A DNA stretch of 64,000 nt from Callorhinus ursinus. Taxonomy: Eukaryota > Chordata > Mammalia > Carnivora > Otariidae. The DNA is taken from the NCBI RefSeq assembly GCF_003265705.1, contig NW_020312849.1, positions 96,824-160,823 of the forward strand. Reading direction: 5' to 3'. A program made the position numbers and the translations under genes. Shown in pieces: positions 55,403 to 64,000 of this stretch. The notes below the pieces were generated by a model. That model did not search any database. It was not told the origin of the DNA and saw only the letters and a list, made by a program, of their open reading frames with translations. The first letter of the stretch is position 1. Each line of letters starts with the position of its first letter.

Positions 55403-55408
55403 TACAAA

Positions 55409-55660
55409 TTTTAAAAAGCTGCCAAATCTCACGAACATAAATCCATAAAAATATTTTTATTAATTAACTGCCTTACATGACCTCTTTAATACTTTCTACA
55501 TTATATTTATCAGATTCATACTCTTAGGTTTAGAGAGAATACAATAACTATTTGGCCTTTCCTTCAGTATGTTAATTGAAGCTTATTTTTTATTGATGAT
55601 AGTTGAGAAAAGCTTCTTCCAGCTTCACAACTTGCTATTAAAAAATGTTAGACTGTTGTC
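55409..55660. other. No recognisable feature
   Basis: AT-rich, unassigned. Confidence 0.45.
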
Positions 55661-56045
55661 TGTATTAGTTTGCTAGGGCTGCCATAACAAAATACTACAG
55701 ATTGGGTGGCTTAAACAACAAAAATTTGTTTTCACACAATTCTGGAGGCTAGAAGTCCAAGATAAAGGTGTTAGTAGGTTTGGTTTCTTCTGAGACCTCT
55801 CTTCTTGGCTCACACATGGCCTCCTTCTCTCTCTGTGCTCATGTGGTTGCCCCTCTTTGTTGTCTGTGTCCTAATGTCTTCTTAGGAGGGCACCAGTCAT
55901 ACTGAATTAGGGCCCACCTTAATGACTCCATTTTAGTTAAATTACCTTTACAAAGGCCCTATCTCCAAATATAGTCACATTCTGAAGCACTGGTGATAAG
56001 AGACTCAATATATGAACTTTGAGGGAAAACAATTTTGTCTGCAAC
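55661..56045 (-). mobile_element. MLT1-type (MaLR) LTR, antisense
   Basis: tgtattagtttgctagggct, gccataacaaaatactacag, ttctggaggctagaagtcca, tagggcccaccttaatgact and atctccaaatatagtcacat. It is the least diverged of the MLT1-type copies in the window. Confidence 0.85.
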
Positions 56046-56542
56046 ATTGCCAAATTTGGGTAAAAGTCTCTCAGTTTTCTTTCATTTATGAGCTGGAAGA
56101 TTTCAGTACATTAAATTTTTTCCTGTGCAGTGATTGATTGTCAATACTCTGAATTGGTGACATATTAACTAGTTTGATGTCTATGTCCTCATTATACTGA
56201 TTTATTGCTCTATCTTTGTGGATGTCAAATCTGCAAAACGAAAATTGAAAACATTTCCCAGTGATTCACATCTCCTTATTTAGATTTTCAAACAATCTGA
56301 GCATCTACATATTATTACTATTTGAAATTTATCACTTTCCCTTAATTAATTATTGCTTTTGGGATGTTCTAAAAAAGATTTTACCGTTCCCTTCTCAACA
56401 TTAATTTCAACTTATTTTATTCTCATCTTTACTGCTTTTGTTTTATAGTCCATTAATTTTTATTGAACTTTAAAGAATTTATTAAATAAGTTTAAATTAT
56501 AAAAGAGGGTATGCTTTATATAAAACCAAATCAGGAGTTTGC
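56046..56542. other. No recognisable feature
   Basis: AT-rich, unassigned. Confidence 0.45.
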
Positions 56543-56560
56543 AATTTCTTCCTGTTTTTA

Positions 56561-56758
56561 TTTATTTTTATTTTTTTAAAGATTTTTTCATTTATTTGAC
56601 AGAGAGAGACAGTGAGAGCAGGAACACAGGGGGAGTGGGAGGGGGAGAAGCAGGCCTCCCGCTGAGCAGGGAGCCCGATGTGGGACTCGATCCCAGGACC
56701 CTGGGATCATGACCTGAGCCGAAGGCAGACGCTTAACGACTGAGCCACCCAGGCGCCC
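56561..56758 (-). mobile_element. Can-SINE, antisense, with 18-bp target-site duplication
   Basis: The duplication aatttcttcctgttttta (56543-56560) is matched by aattcttcctgttttta (56759-56775), one base shorter. Confidence 0.97.
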
Positions 56759-56775
56759 AATTCTTCCTGTTTTTA

Positions 56776-57602
56776 AAAAACTAAACTTTTTGCTAGATTG
56801 AAACTGAGCTTTATCAAGTATGACATTTTCACACACAAAAAAAAAAGAAAAAGAAAAAATAATGTATGATGTTTTAATTGTATATGCTGCATCGTTGAAT
56901 ATGTAATCTTGACAGGAGAGAATTTCCATTTTGACAAGATAGAGATAAGAACTGAATTCCCCACTACCATTGTGCATGTCTGATGTTGGAAGCATTTTTA
57001 CAAACTAAACTCTACCTCCGTACATTTCAACTCTGTTTCTCCTTGACAACCCACATGCTTCCAGTGCCAACTGCAATATGAGAAGCTTATTTCTTAAACT
57101 GGCTCTGTCCTGAAGCTTCATGATGCCAGGTTAGTTGGCACGGAAAGTGGTAGGGGTGTTCCTGGAAGCCATTTCTACACTGGGACAACTAGCAATAACT
57201 TCACTATATATGGAAACGACTGTGAACCACATAAATATATCCCACTCAACTCAAACTGAATGCATCCTCATTTCACCTTTCACTTTAGACTGGAAAAGTG
57301 CCTGCATCAGTGGACATAAGGAGAAGTTGGAGTAGAAAGAGAAGTCTTTACTGCTTGTGGTTAAAATTTCTTACTTTTGCAGATTTTTATAAAATCATAC
57401 ATAAATATGGTCAGGGTTCTGGAAGGAGTAATACTGGTGAGAACTCTGAACCTTAAGCTTCATTGTCCTTGTGGAAATCTAACCCTGGGGAAATGTGCAG
57501 GAGCTCTGCTGTCCCCATACCATGAATGTCATTTGAAATTTCCACCTAGTACAGGGCTTGCCTTCAGGTTGGTGCTAGTCCATGTCAAAGGTTTCAATAT
57601 TA
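56776..57602. other. No recognisable feature
   Basis: Unassigned, with short ORFs that lack signatures. Confidence 0.45.
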
Positions 57603-57614
57603 TAAAATGAAATG

Positions 57615-57809
57615 AGGGATGCCTGGGTGGCTCAGTCGGTTAAGTGCCTGCCTTCGGTTCAGGTCATGATCCTAAGGTCCTGGGATCGAGTCCCACATCG
57701 GGTTCCTTGCTCAGCAGGGAGCCTGCTTCTCCCTCTGCCTGCTGCTCCCCCTGCTTGTGCTCTCTCTCTCTCTCTGGCAAATAAATAAATAAAATCTATA
57801 AAAAAAAAT
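57615..57809 (+). mobile_element. Can-SINE, sense, with 12-bp target-site duplication
   Basis: gggatgcctgggtggctcag to poly-A. The duplication taaaatgaaatg is exact at 57603-57614 and 57810-57821. Confidence 0.97.
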
Positions 57810-57821
57810 TAAAATGAAATG

Positions 57822-58377
57822 TAAAGGATAAAGACAGTGTGATATATACCTATCACATAGAGTTGTCAACTGTTCTCTTTTGAGGACTGTCATTTTTTTA
57901 ATGAGAGTACATCCTTCCTATTTGGTGTTAAAATATCCTTCCTTATTTGAAATATTGATGACAGCAGAGGGTACATTTTAAGTTTGCCAATTTATATCAG
58001 TCCCTCTATGTTCTGGCTCTGCTATCATAAATTCCTTCATTTTCAGCATGTATGAACAGGGGGAGAGAAAGAAAATGAAAGATTGCATGGGACAATTGGT
58101 GGCCAGGTATAGTATAGAAGAGCATTTACCTGTTTTGCCTACATTGCTTTGATCAGAATTCAGTCCTATGGTCCCACCCTAGATGCTTGAATAGCTGGGA
58201 AATGTGTGCATAGGAAGGGAATGCGTTAGTGAACCATAGCATTTTCTGTATCAGACTGTCTTTTCCTGGATTCTAATAAAGTTTTAAGCAGTAGGAGTAA
58301 GACACGATCATGTTTTTAGGCCTTTAATCTAACTATGTCATTATCTTTTACCACATAAGATGACAACCTCAATATCT
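57822..58377. other. No recognisable feature
   Basis: Unassigned. Confidence 0.45.
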
Positions 58378-58885
58378 AGCATATTTGTTTTCTATTGTGT
58401 AACAAATATTACAAACTTAGTAGCTTAAAATAACACCCAATTATTATCTCACAGTTTCATGGACTTGGCTGGATTCTCTGCTCAGGGTGTTACAAGCAAA
58501 AATCAAGGTGTTGGCAGGTATGTACATTTTTCTGGAGGCTCTAAGGAATTATTCACTTCCAAACTCATTCAGGCTGTTGGCAGAAATCAGTTCTTTGAAG
58601 CTGTAGGACTGAGGTTCTGACTTCCTTGTCTCGGTGGCTTCCTCCATCTTCAAGCCAATGTACATCTTCAAGCCAATGATACATCAAATACTTCTCATGC
58701 TTTAAATCTCTCTGCCACCTCTTCTGCTTTTAAGGTCTCAGTGGTTACCCTGGCTCCACCGAAGTCATCCAAGATAATCTCCCTATTTTAAAGTCAACTG
58801 ATTCATAATCTCAATCATATGTGCAAAGTCCTTTTTGCCATGTAAGGTAATGTATTTGTGGGTGTAACACCAGGAGGTAAAGGTC
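58378..58885 (-). mobile_element. Ancient LTR-like repeat, family uncertain
   Basis: tgttttctattgtgtaacaa, acttagtagcttaaaataac, ttattatctcacagtttcat, caggctgttggcagaaatca and gaggttctgacttccttgtc follow a known mammal-wide repeat of LTR type in antisense. A short tandem duplication is inside (catcttcaagccaatgtaca / catcttcaagccaatgatac, 58647-58683). Confidence 0.5.
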
Positions 58886-59239
58886 ATAGGAGCCAACATT
58901 TTGCTTAGCACACCAGGAGTATCCTGCAGGTTTAGCCTTCCTTTTCCTTTTATTGATTTTCTAAATACACTAGGCCCCAAGAGACTTCCAGGGCCTTGCC
59001 AACCTTGCAGCCTGAAATACCAAATGTCATCAGGCTTTCTCCTTTGTCCAATTACAGGTGTATGCAGAGGTGTGGGCAAGTGGGTATCACTACTTTCTGG
59101 CCAGGTATAGAGGGAACTGGTGCTATAAATGAGGGGGCACCAATGAGCTTGATTCTTCCCTATTCTAAAAAGCAAGGACATTGTGCTGTGGAGCTGCTAC
59201 ATTTTCACTTCCACTCTCACTGTTGTCCTTACCCATAGG
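58886..59239. other. No recognisable feature
   Basis: Unassigned. The 132-codon minus-strand ORF at 58783-59181 overlaps the repeat and has no domain signature. Confidence 0.45.
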
Positions 59240-59760
59240 GCTGTGATATTAACAACAAACAAAACAAAAAGCCCAGGGTCCTGAGGCCCACACCAGCCAT
59301 GGTTGCACTGGGGCACAGAAAAAAAAAGTCACAGTTTAAAAGGGCCAAGGAACTGTGGGAATGTTCCCTCCCCTTCCACCTTAAAAGCCTAGACCAGAGG
59401 AAGGTCTGATTCATGGGAACTTGTGATCTTAGCGAGCCCAGGGTCCACAAGCCTATACCAGCTGCCTTGTGTGCTGAGGCACAAAAAATAAGATGTGGTT
59501 TTTGTGTGTGTGTGTTTAATTTTTACTGTTTTATTTTACTTTTTAAAATTTGTCTTGCTTTTATTTTTTTCTTTTTAGTTTTGTTCTTTTCTTTCTTGTG
59601 CTCTTTTTCTCTCTTCTTTTTTTCTTCTCCTTTTCCTTTTATTATTTTTCTCTTTTTTATTTTTCCTATTAAAAGCCATAGTTTAAAAGAGTAACTACAG
59701 CTGCAGCCTGTCAGCAAGTCACCAAGCACACAGTCTGCATAAGGGTCGCCATACATGAGA
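59240..59760 (+). mobile_element. Candidate L1 5' UTR with repeated units
   Basis: It lies directly upstream of L1 ORF1 and contains two related units: tgtgatatta...agcccagggtcctgaggccc...gcacagaaaaaaaaagtcacagtttaaaagg (from 59241) and tgtgatctta...agcccagggtccacaagcct...gcacaaaaaataagatgtgg (from 59422). The second is broken by a T-rich stretch (59500-59670) before ccatagtttaaaagagtaac. The repeat phase suggests monomer-like 5' UTR units. The 5' boundary is not established. Confidence 0.5.
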
Positions 59761-59889
59761 CCACTCCTTCAATTTGAGGAGAAGTAGCTAGTTTGCTTAA
59801 TCCATAGAAACAAACACAGAAAACCAAGCAAAATGGGGAGACAGAAAACTACGAACCAAAAGAAAGAATAAGAAAAAAAAACCTCAGTA

Positions 59890-60738
59890 AAAGAAAGAAA
59901 TGAAACAGATAAGCAATATGCCTGATAAGGAATTTAAAGTAATGTTCATATAGATAATCACTGGGCTGGAGAAAAGAAAGGAAGAACTCAGTGAGACTTT
60001 CAATAAAGAAATAGAAAATATTAAAAAGAACCAATGACAGCTGAAGACTACAATAACTAAAATAAAAAACACTCTGGAGGGAATTAACAGATTAGAGGAT
60101 GCAAAAGAACATACCAGCGATCTGGAAGACAGGGCAATGGAAAGCACATAGCCTGAACAGCAAAAAGATAAAAGAATTTTTAAGAATAAGGAAAGATTAA
60201 GAGATCTCCTGGACAACATCAGGCGAACAAACATTTGCATTATAGGGGTCCCAGAAAAAGAGGAAGAGAAAAAGAGAGATATAGAAAACTTATTTCAAGA
60301 AATAATACCTGAAAATTTCCCTAACCTGAGGGAAACACACATCCAAATCCAAGAAGCACAGAGAGTTTAAAATAAGATGAACCCAAGGAAGTCCATATCA
60401 TGGCACAAAATAATTAAAATGCCAAAGGTTAAAGATAAAGAGAGAATCCTAAAAGCAGCAAGAGAGAAACAAAAGTTTACCTACAAGGGACAACCTATAA
60501 TCTATAGGAAAACCTATAAAGCTATCAGTTGATTTTTCAGCAGAAATTTTGCAAGCCAGAAGGCAGTGGCATGATATACTTAAAGTGCTGAAAGGAAAAA
60601 AACTTACAACCAAGAATATTCTACCCAGTAAGTTTACTATTCAGATTTGAAGGAGAGACAGAGAGTTTCCCAAACAAAAGACAAAGGAGTTTATCACCAC
60701 TAAACCAGCCTCATAAGAATGTTAAAGAGACTTCTTTA
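59890..60738 (+). pseudogene. L1 ORF1 protein remnant
   Basis: L1 ORF1 encodes the trimeric RNA-binding chaperone that packages L1 RNA. Recognisable pieces are EELSETFNKEIENIKKN and TLEGINRLEDAKEHTSDLED (coiled coil), RRTNICIIGVPEKEEEKKRD, NLFQEIIPENFPNLRETHIQ and KDKERILKAAREKQKFTYKG (RRM and C-terminal domain). The terminal part continues with ITTKPAS-like text near 60690. In-frame stops are present, for example the tag codon after the MEST residues (near 60150) and the taa codon after EAQRV (near 60369), and frameshifts occur later. It is a dead copy. Confidence 0.82.
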
Positions 60739-61867
60739 AGTGAAAGGAAATGGCCATAATTATAAGAAAAATATGAATAAAAAGATGTAAAATACGATAA
60801 CATATGTGTTTGAACTTAAATGACCATCAAATTAATAGGGACTGCTATTTACTTAGGATGTTATATATGAACTTCATGGTAACCACAAACCCAAAACCCA
60901 TGATAGAGCCACAAAAAATAAAGAAAAGACAAATAAAACACTATAGATACTCACTGATCACAAAGAAAGGGAGCAAGAGAAGAAGAAAGGAACAAAGAGG
61001 AGTTACAAAAACAACCAGAAAACAAATTTTAGAAATGGCAATAAGCACAAACTTATCAATAATTACTTTAAGTGTAAATGACTTAAATGCTTTAATCAAA
61101 AGACAGAGTGGTGGAATGGATAGAAAAATAAGACCCATCTACATGCTGCCTAAGAAAAGATTCACCTCAGACCTAAAGATGCATACAGACAGAAAGTGAA
61201 GGGATGGAAAAATAACTTTTTCACCATGCAAATGGAAGTGAAAAAAAAAAGGCCAGGGTAGCAATACTTATATTACATGAAATACACTTTAAAACAGAGA
61301 CTGTAACAAGAGCAAAGAAGGGCATTACATAATGATAAAGGGATCAATCTAATAAGAGGATATAACAATTGCAAATATCTACACAACCCAACACTGCAGC
61401 ACTTAAATACATAAAGCAAATATTAACAGACATAAAGAGAGAAACTGATGGTAATAGAGTAATAGTAGGGAACCTTAACACTCCACTTACATCAAACGAT
61501 AGATCATCCAGACATTAAATCAGTAAGGAAACAATATCTTTGAATGACACATTGGACCAGACAGACATAACAGATATATGCAGAACATTCCATCCAAAAA
61601 CAACAGAATGCACATTCTTTTCAAGTGCACATGGAACATTCTCCAGAATAGATCACACATTAGGCTATGAAACAAGCCTCAATAAATTTAAGAAGATTAA
61701 AATCATACCATGAATCTTTTCCAACCACAATGGTATGAAGCTACAAATAAATCACAGAAAAAACCTGGAAAAAACACAAACACATGGAGACTAAATAACA
61801 TGATACTAAATAACCAATGGATCAATGAAGCAATCAAAGAAGAAATAAAAAAAAATACACGGAAACA

Positions 61868-62046
61868 GGGGCGCCTGGGTGGCTCAGATGGTTAAGCGTC
61901 TGCCTTCGGCTGAGGTCATGATCCCAGGGTCCTCGGATTGAGCCCCACATCAGGCTCCTGGCTCAGCGGGGAGCCTGCTTCTCCCTCTCCCCCTGCTCAC
62001 GCTCTCTCTCTGTATCTCTGTGTCTCAAATGAATAAATAAAATCTT
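61868..62046 (+). mobile_element. Can-SINE nested in L1 ORF2
   Basis: ggggcgcctgggtggctcag to poly-A. Flanks aaaaaatacacggaaaca and aaaaaatacatggagaca form a duplication with two mismatches. Confidence 0.97.
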
Positions 62047-62308
62047 AAAAAAAAATACATGGAGACAAATGAAGATGAAAACATGATAGTCCAAAATCCC
62101 TGGGACATAGCAACAGGAATTCTAAGAGGGAAGAATATAACAATACAGGCCTACCTCAAGAAACAAGAAAAAACTCAAACAATCTAACCTTATGCCTAAA
62201 ATAACTAGAAAAAGAAGAACAAAGCCCAAGGTGAGTAGAAGAAAGGAAATAATAAAGGTCAGAGCAGAAATAAATGATGCAGAGACTAAAAAAAAAAAAA
62301 ATCAATGA

Positions 62309-62350
62309 CTAATGATGTACTGTATGGTGACTAACATAACATAATAAAAA
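62309..62350 (+). mobile_element. Minute L1 3'-end insertion (about 40 bp)
   Basis: ctaatgatgtactgtatggt and gactaacataacataataaa equal the last bases of the young L1 3' end seen at 551-592. The surrounding word aaaaaatcaatga occurs on both sides (ending at 62308 and 62361), and the older L1 reads through when the piece is removed. Confidence 0.88.
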
Positions 62351-62845
62351 AAAATCAATGAAACCAAGAGCTGGTTCTTTGAAAAGATAAATGAAATTGA
62401 CAAATCATTCGACAGACTCATCAAGATAAAAAGGGAAAGGACCCAAATAAACAAAATCATAAATGAGAGAGGAGAAGTAAAAACTGATACCATAGAAATA
62501 CAAAGGATTATGAGAGAATACAATGAAAAATTATAGGTCAACAAACTGGACGACCTAGAAGAAATGGACAAATTCCTAGAAACATACAATCTTCCAAAAC
62601 TGAACCAGGAAGAAATAGAAACTATGAATAGACTGATAACAAGTAATGAAATTGAATTGGTAACAAAAAAACTACCAAAAAATAAAAGTCTAGGGCCATA
62701 TGGATTCACAAGTGAATTCCACTATACTTTTAAAAAAGCGTTAACCTATTCTCCTCAAATTATTCCAAAAAATAGAAGTGAAAGGAAAACTACCAAACAT
62801 CTTCTATGAGGCCAGCATTACCCTGACACCAAAACCAGATAAAGA

Positions 62846-62903
62846 CACCACACACACACACACACACACACACACAGGCGCACACACACACACACACACA
62901 CAT
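62846..62903. repeat. (CA)n microsatellite within an L1
   Basis: Two CA blocks interrupted by aggcg, inside the L1 ORF2 reading ...aaaccagataaagacac... Confidence 0.97.
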
Positions 62904-63185
62904 ACACCTACAGCCAATATCCTTGATAAACATAGATGCCAAAATCCTCAACAAAATATTAGCAAACCACACTTCAAAGATACATCAAAAAGATCATTCA
63001 CTATGATCAAGTGGGATTTATTCCTGGGATGTAAATGTGGTTCAATATTCACAAATCAATGTCATACACCACATCAACAAAATGAAGGATAAAGATAATA
63101 TGACAAAGTCAATAGATGCAGAAAAAGCATTTCACAAGAGTCAACATCCATTCATGATAAAAACTTTCAACAAAATGGGGTTAGG

Positions 63186-63381
63186 GGGCACCTGGGTGGC
63201 TCAGTTGTTTAGCGTCTACCTTTGGCTCAGGTCATGATTCCGGGGTCCTGGGATTGAGCCCCGCATCGGGCTCCCTGCTCAGTGGGAGACCTGTTTCTCC
63301 CTCTCCCACTCCCCCTGCTTGTGTTCCCTCTCTCACTGGTGTCTCTCTCTGTCAAATAAATAAATAAAATCTTTAAAAAAA
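63186..63381 (+). mobile_element. Can-SINE nested in L1 ORF2, with 15-bp duplication
   Basis: The duplication caaaatggggttagg is exact at 63171-63185 and 63393-63407. A short actccaaaaaac lies between the poly-A and the right copy. Confidence 0.97.
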
Positions 63382-64000
63382 CTCCAAAAAACCAAAATGG
63401 GGTTAGGAGGAACATACCTATAGGCCATATATGAAAAACCCACAGCTAACATCATCCTCAATGGTAAAAACCTGAGAGCCTTCCCTCTAAGGTCAGGAAA
63501 AAGACAAGGATGTCCACTCTTGCCACTTTTATTCAACATAATACTAGAAGCCCTAGCCACAACAATCAGACAAGAAAAAGAAATAAGAGGCATCCATATT
63601 GGTAAAGAAGTTAGATTATTAGTCACTCTTCCCAGAAAACATAACACTATACATACAAAATCCTAAAAATTCCACCAAAAAACTACTAGAAATAATAAAT
63701 TCAGTAAAGTGGCAAGATACAAAATGAATACCAAAAAATCAGTAGCGTTTCTATACACTAACAATGAAGTTGCAGAAAGAGAAATTAAAACAACACCATT
63801 TACCACTGCACCAAAAAGAATAAAATACATAGGAATAAACTTAACCAAAGAGTTGTAACACTTGTACACTGACAACTATAAAACACTGATGAAAGAAATT
63901 GAAGATGACACATACAAATGGAAAGATATTCCACGCTTATGGATTGGAAGGATTATTATTGTCAAAATGTCCATATTACTCAAAGGAATCTATAGATTCA

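Larger units (their letters stand above)
53212..55408 (-). mobile_element. L1 with large twin-priming inversion
   Basis: Positions 53212 to about 53725 are an L1 3' end in antisense (3' UTR gggtaatattagtttcaggt, ORF2 end ttatttcactcagcataata, gctgagtactattccattgt). About 53725-55408 is upstream ORF2 in sense, from gccagacttatcaaaaagaa to ggaggcatcacaattccaga. The intervening ORF2 piece, which I estimate at several hundred bases, was lost at the joint. The flanking words acaaattaaaatttt (left) and acaaattttaaaa (right) may be a degraded target duplication. A Can-SINE inserted later at 54004-54190, and a (GT)n tract sits at 53632-53674. Confidence 0.85.
61035..63998 (+). pseudogene. L1 ORF2 remnant (endonuclease and reverse transcriptase)
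   Basis: The ATG at 61035 starts MAISTNLSIITLSVNDLNAL, the usual N terminus of the endonuclease domain. Later pieces include DTLDQTDITDICRTFHPKTT and RIDHTLGYETSLNKFKKIKI (endonuclease end), then EEIETMNRLITSNEIELVTK and DQVGFIPG (reverse transcriptase). The frame is closed at 61199 and shifted many times after it. At the position where the L1 catalytic FADD box should lie (about 63621-63650), the text reads tcactcttcccagaaaacat, so the motif is destroyed. Two SINEs and other insertions further break the frame. Confidence 0.85.
59761..64000 (+). mobile_element. Old L1, nearly full 5' part, running off the window
   Basis: In order: decayed ORF1 (about 59890-60738), inter-ORF sequence, ORF2 start (61035), endonuclease part, reverse-transcriptase part to the window end. 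Nested in it are Can-SINEs (61868, 63186), a mini L1 3' end (62309) and a (CA)n tract (62846). The sequence, including the inter-ORF segment aggatgttatatatgaactt, matches older mammal-wide L1 classes and not the young family at 1-592. Because the 3' end is outside the window, the subfamily cannot be fixed. Confidence 0.88.

Noticed and set aside
58783..59181. 132-codon minus-strand ORF
   Set aside because: It overlaps an ancient LTR-like repeat and has no recognisable domain.
1246..63381. tRNA-like heads with A and B boxes at many positions
   Set aside because: They belong to Can-SINEs, with CT-rich bodies, A-tails and target duplications. None has a free-standing tRNA structure or ends like a tRNA gene.

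Overview
The window is nuclear DNA from a carnivoran mammal and reads as intergenic or intronic sequence: no intact protein-coding gene, rRNA gene or independent tRNA gene is visible, and every open frame I could assign belongs to a transposon relic. The lineage call rests on about 25 full-length tRNA-derived Can-SINEs plus two older, shorter relatives, and on an L1 family whose 3' end is seen at 1-592 and again at 42379-42901. The SINE heads (ggggcgcctgggtggctcag) and CT-rich 3' halves differ from the canid SINEC_Cf and felid forms as I remember them, so I infer an arctoid carnivore (bear, seal or mustelid type), without being able to test it.

Layout. 1-9 kb: the 3' end of a young L1, scattered Can-SINEs, MIR and L2 relics, and ancient LTR-type repeats. 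9-19 kb: a local repeat pair (9306-9664 and 14460-14685), three LTRs without visible internal retroviral sequence (9966, 12339, 18236) and a long repeat-poor stretch with a CA microsatellite. 19-24 kb: several MIRs, then about 2.7 kb without recognisable repeats that holds a 58-bp imperfect palindrome and a CpG-retaining segment, the best place here to look for a conserved regulatory element. 24-31 kb: a MIR inside a MIR, MLT1-type LTRs, SINEs, and a Tigger-type DNA transposon that carries a transposase-tail remnant and a small L1 insertion. 31-46 kb: SINEs, old L1 and L2 3' ends, a hAT relic inside an L2, and an MLT1 split by a twin-primed young L1. 46-53 kb: a short GC-richer segment with E-boxes, more SINEs and microsatellites. 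53-55.4 kb: a larger inverted L1. 59.2-64 kb: an old L1 with decayed ORF1 and ORF2, running off the window end and carrying two SINEs, a CA microsatellite and a roughly 40-bp L1 3'-end insertion.

The sequence is best understood as layers of retrotransposition. Ancient layers (MIR, L2, MER20/MER5-type hAT, Tigger, MLT1) are broken by Can-SINEs and L1 copies, many with target-site duplications that can be read directly. I found no sign of a new biological system. The most informative items are the two inverted (twin-primed) L1s, the tiny L1 3'-end insertion, the palindrome at 21767-21824, the local repeat pair at 9.3 and 14.5 kb, and the repeat-free CpG-retaining segment near 23.5-24.1 kb. Repeat family names are from memory and not from a database search.
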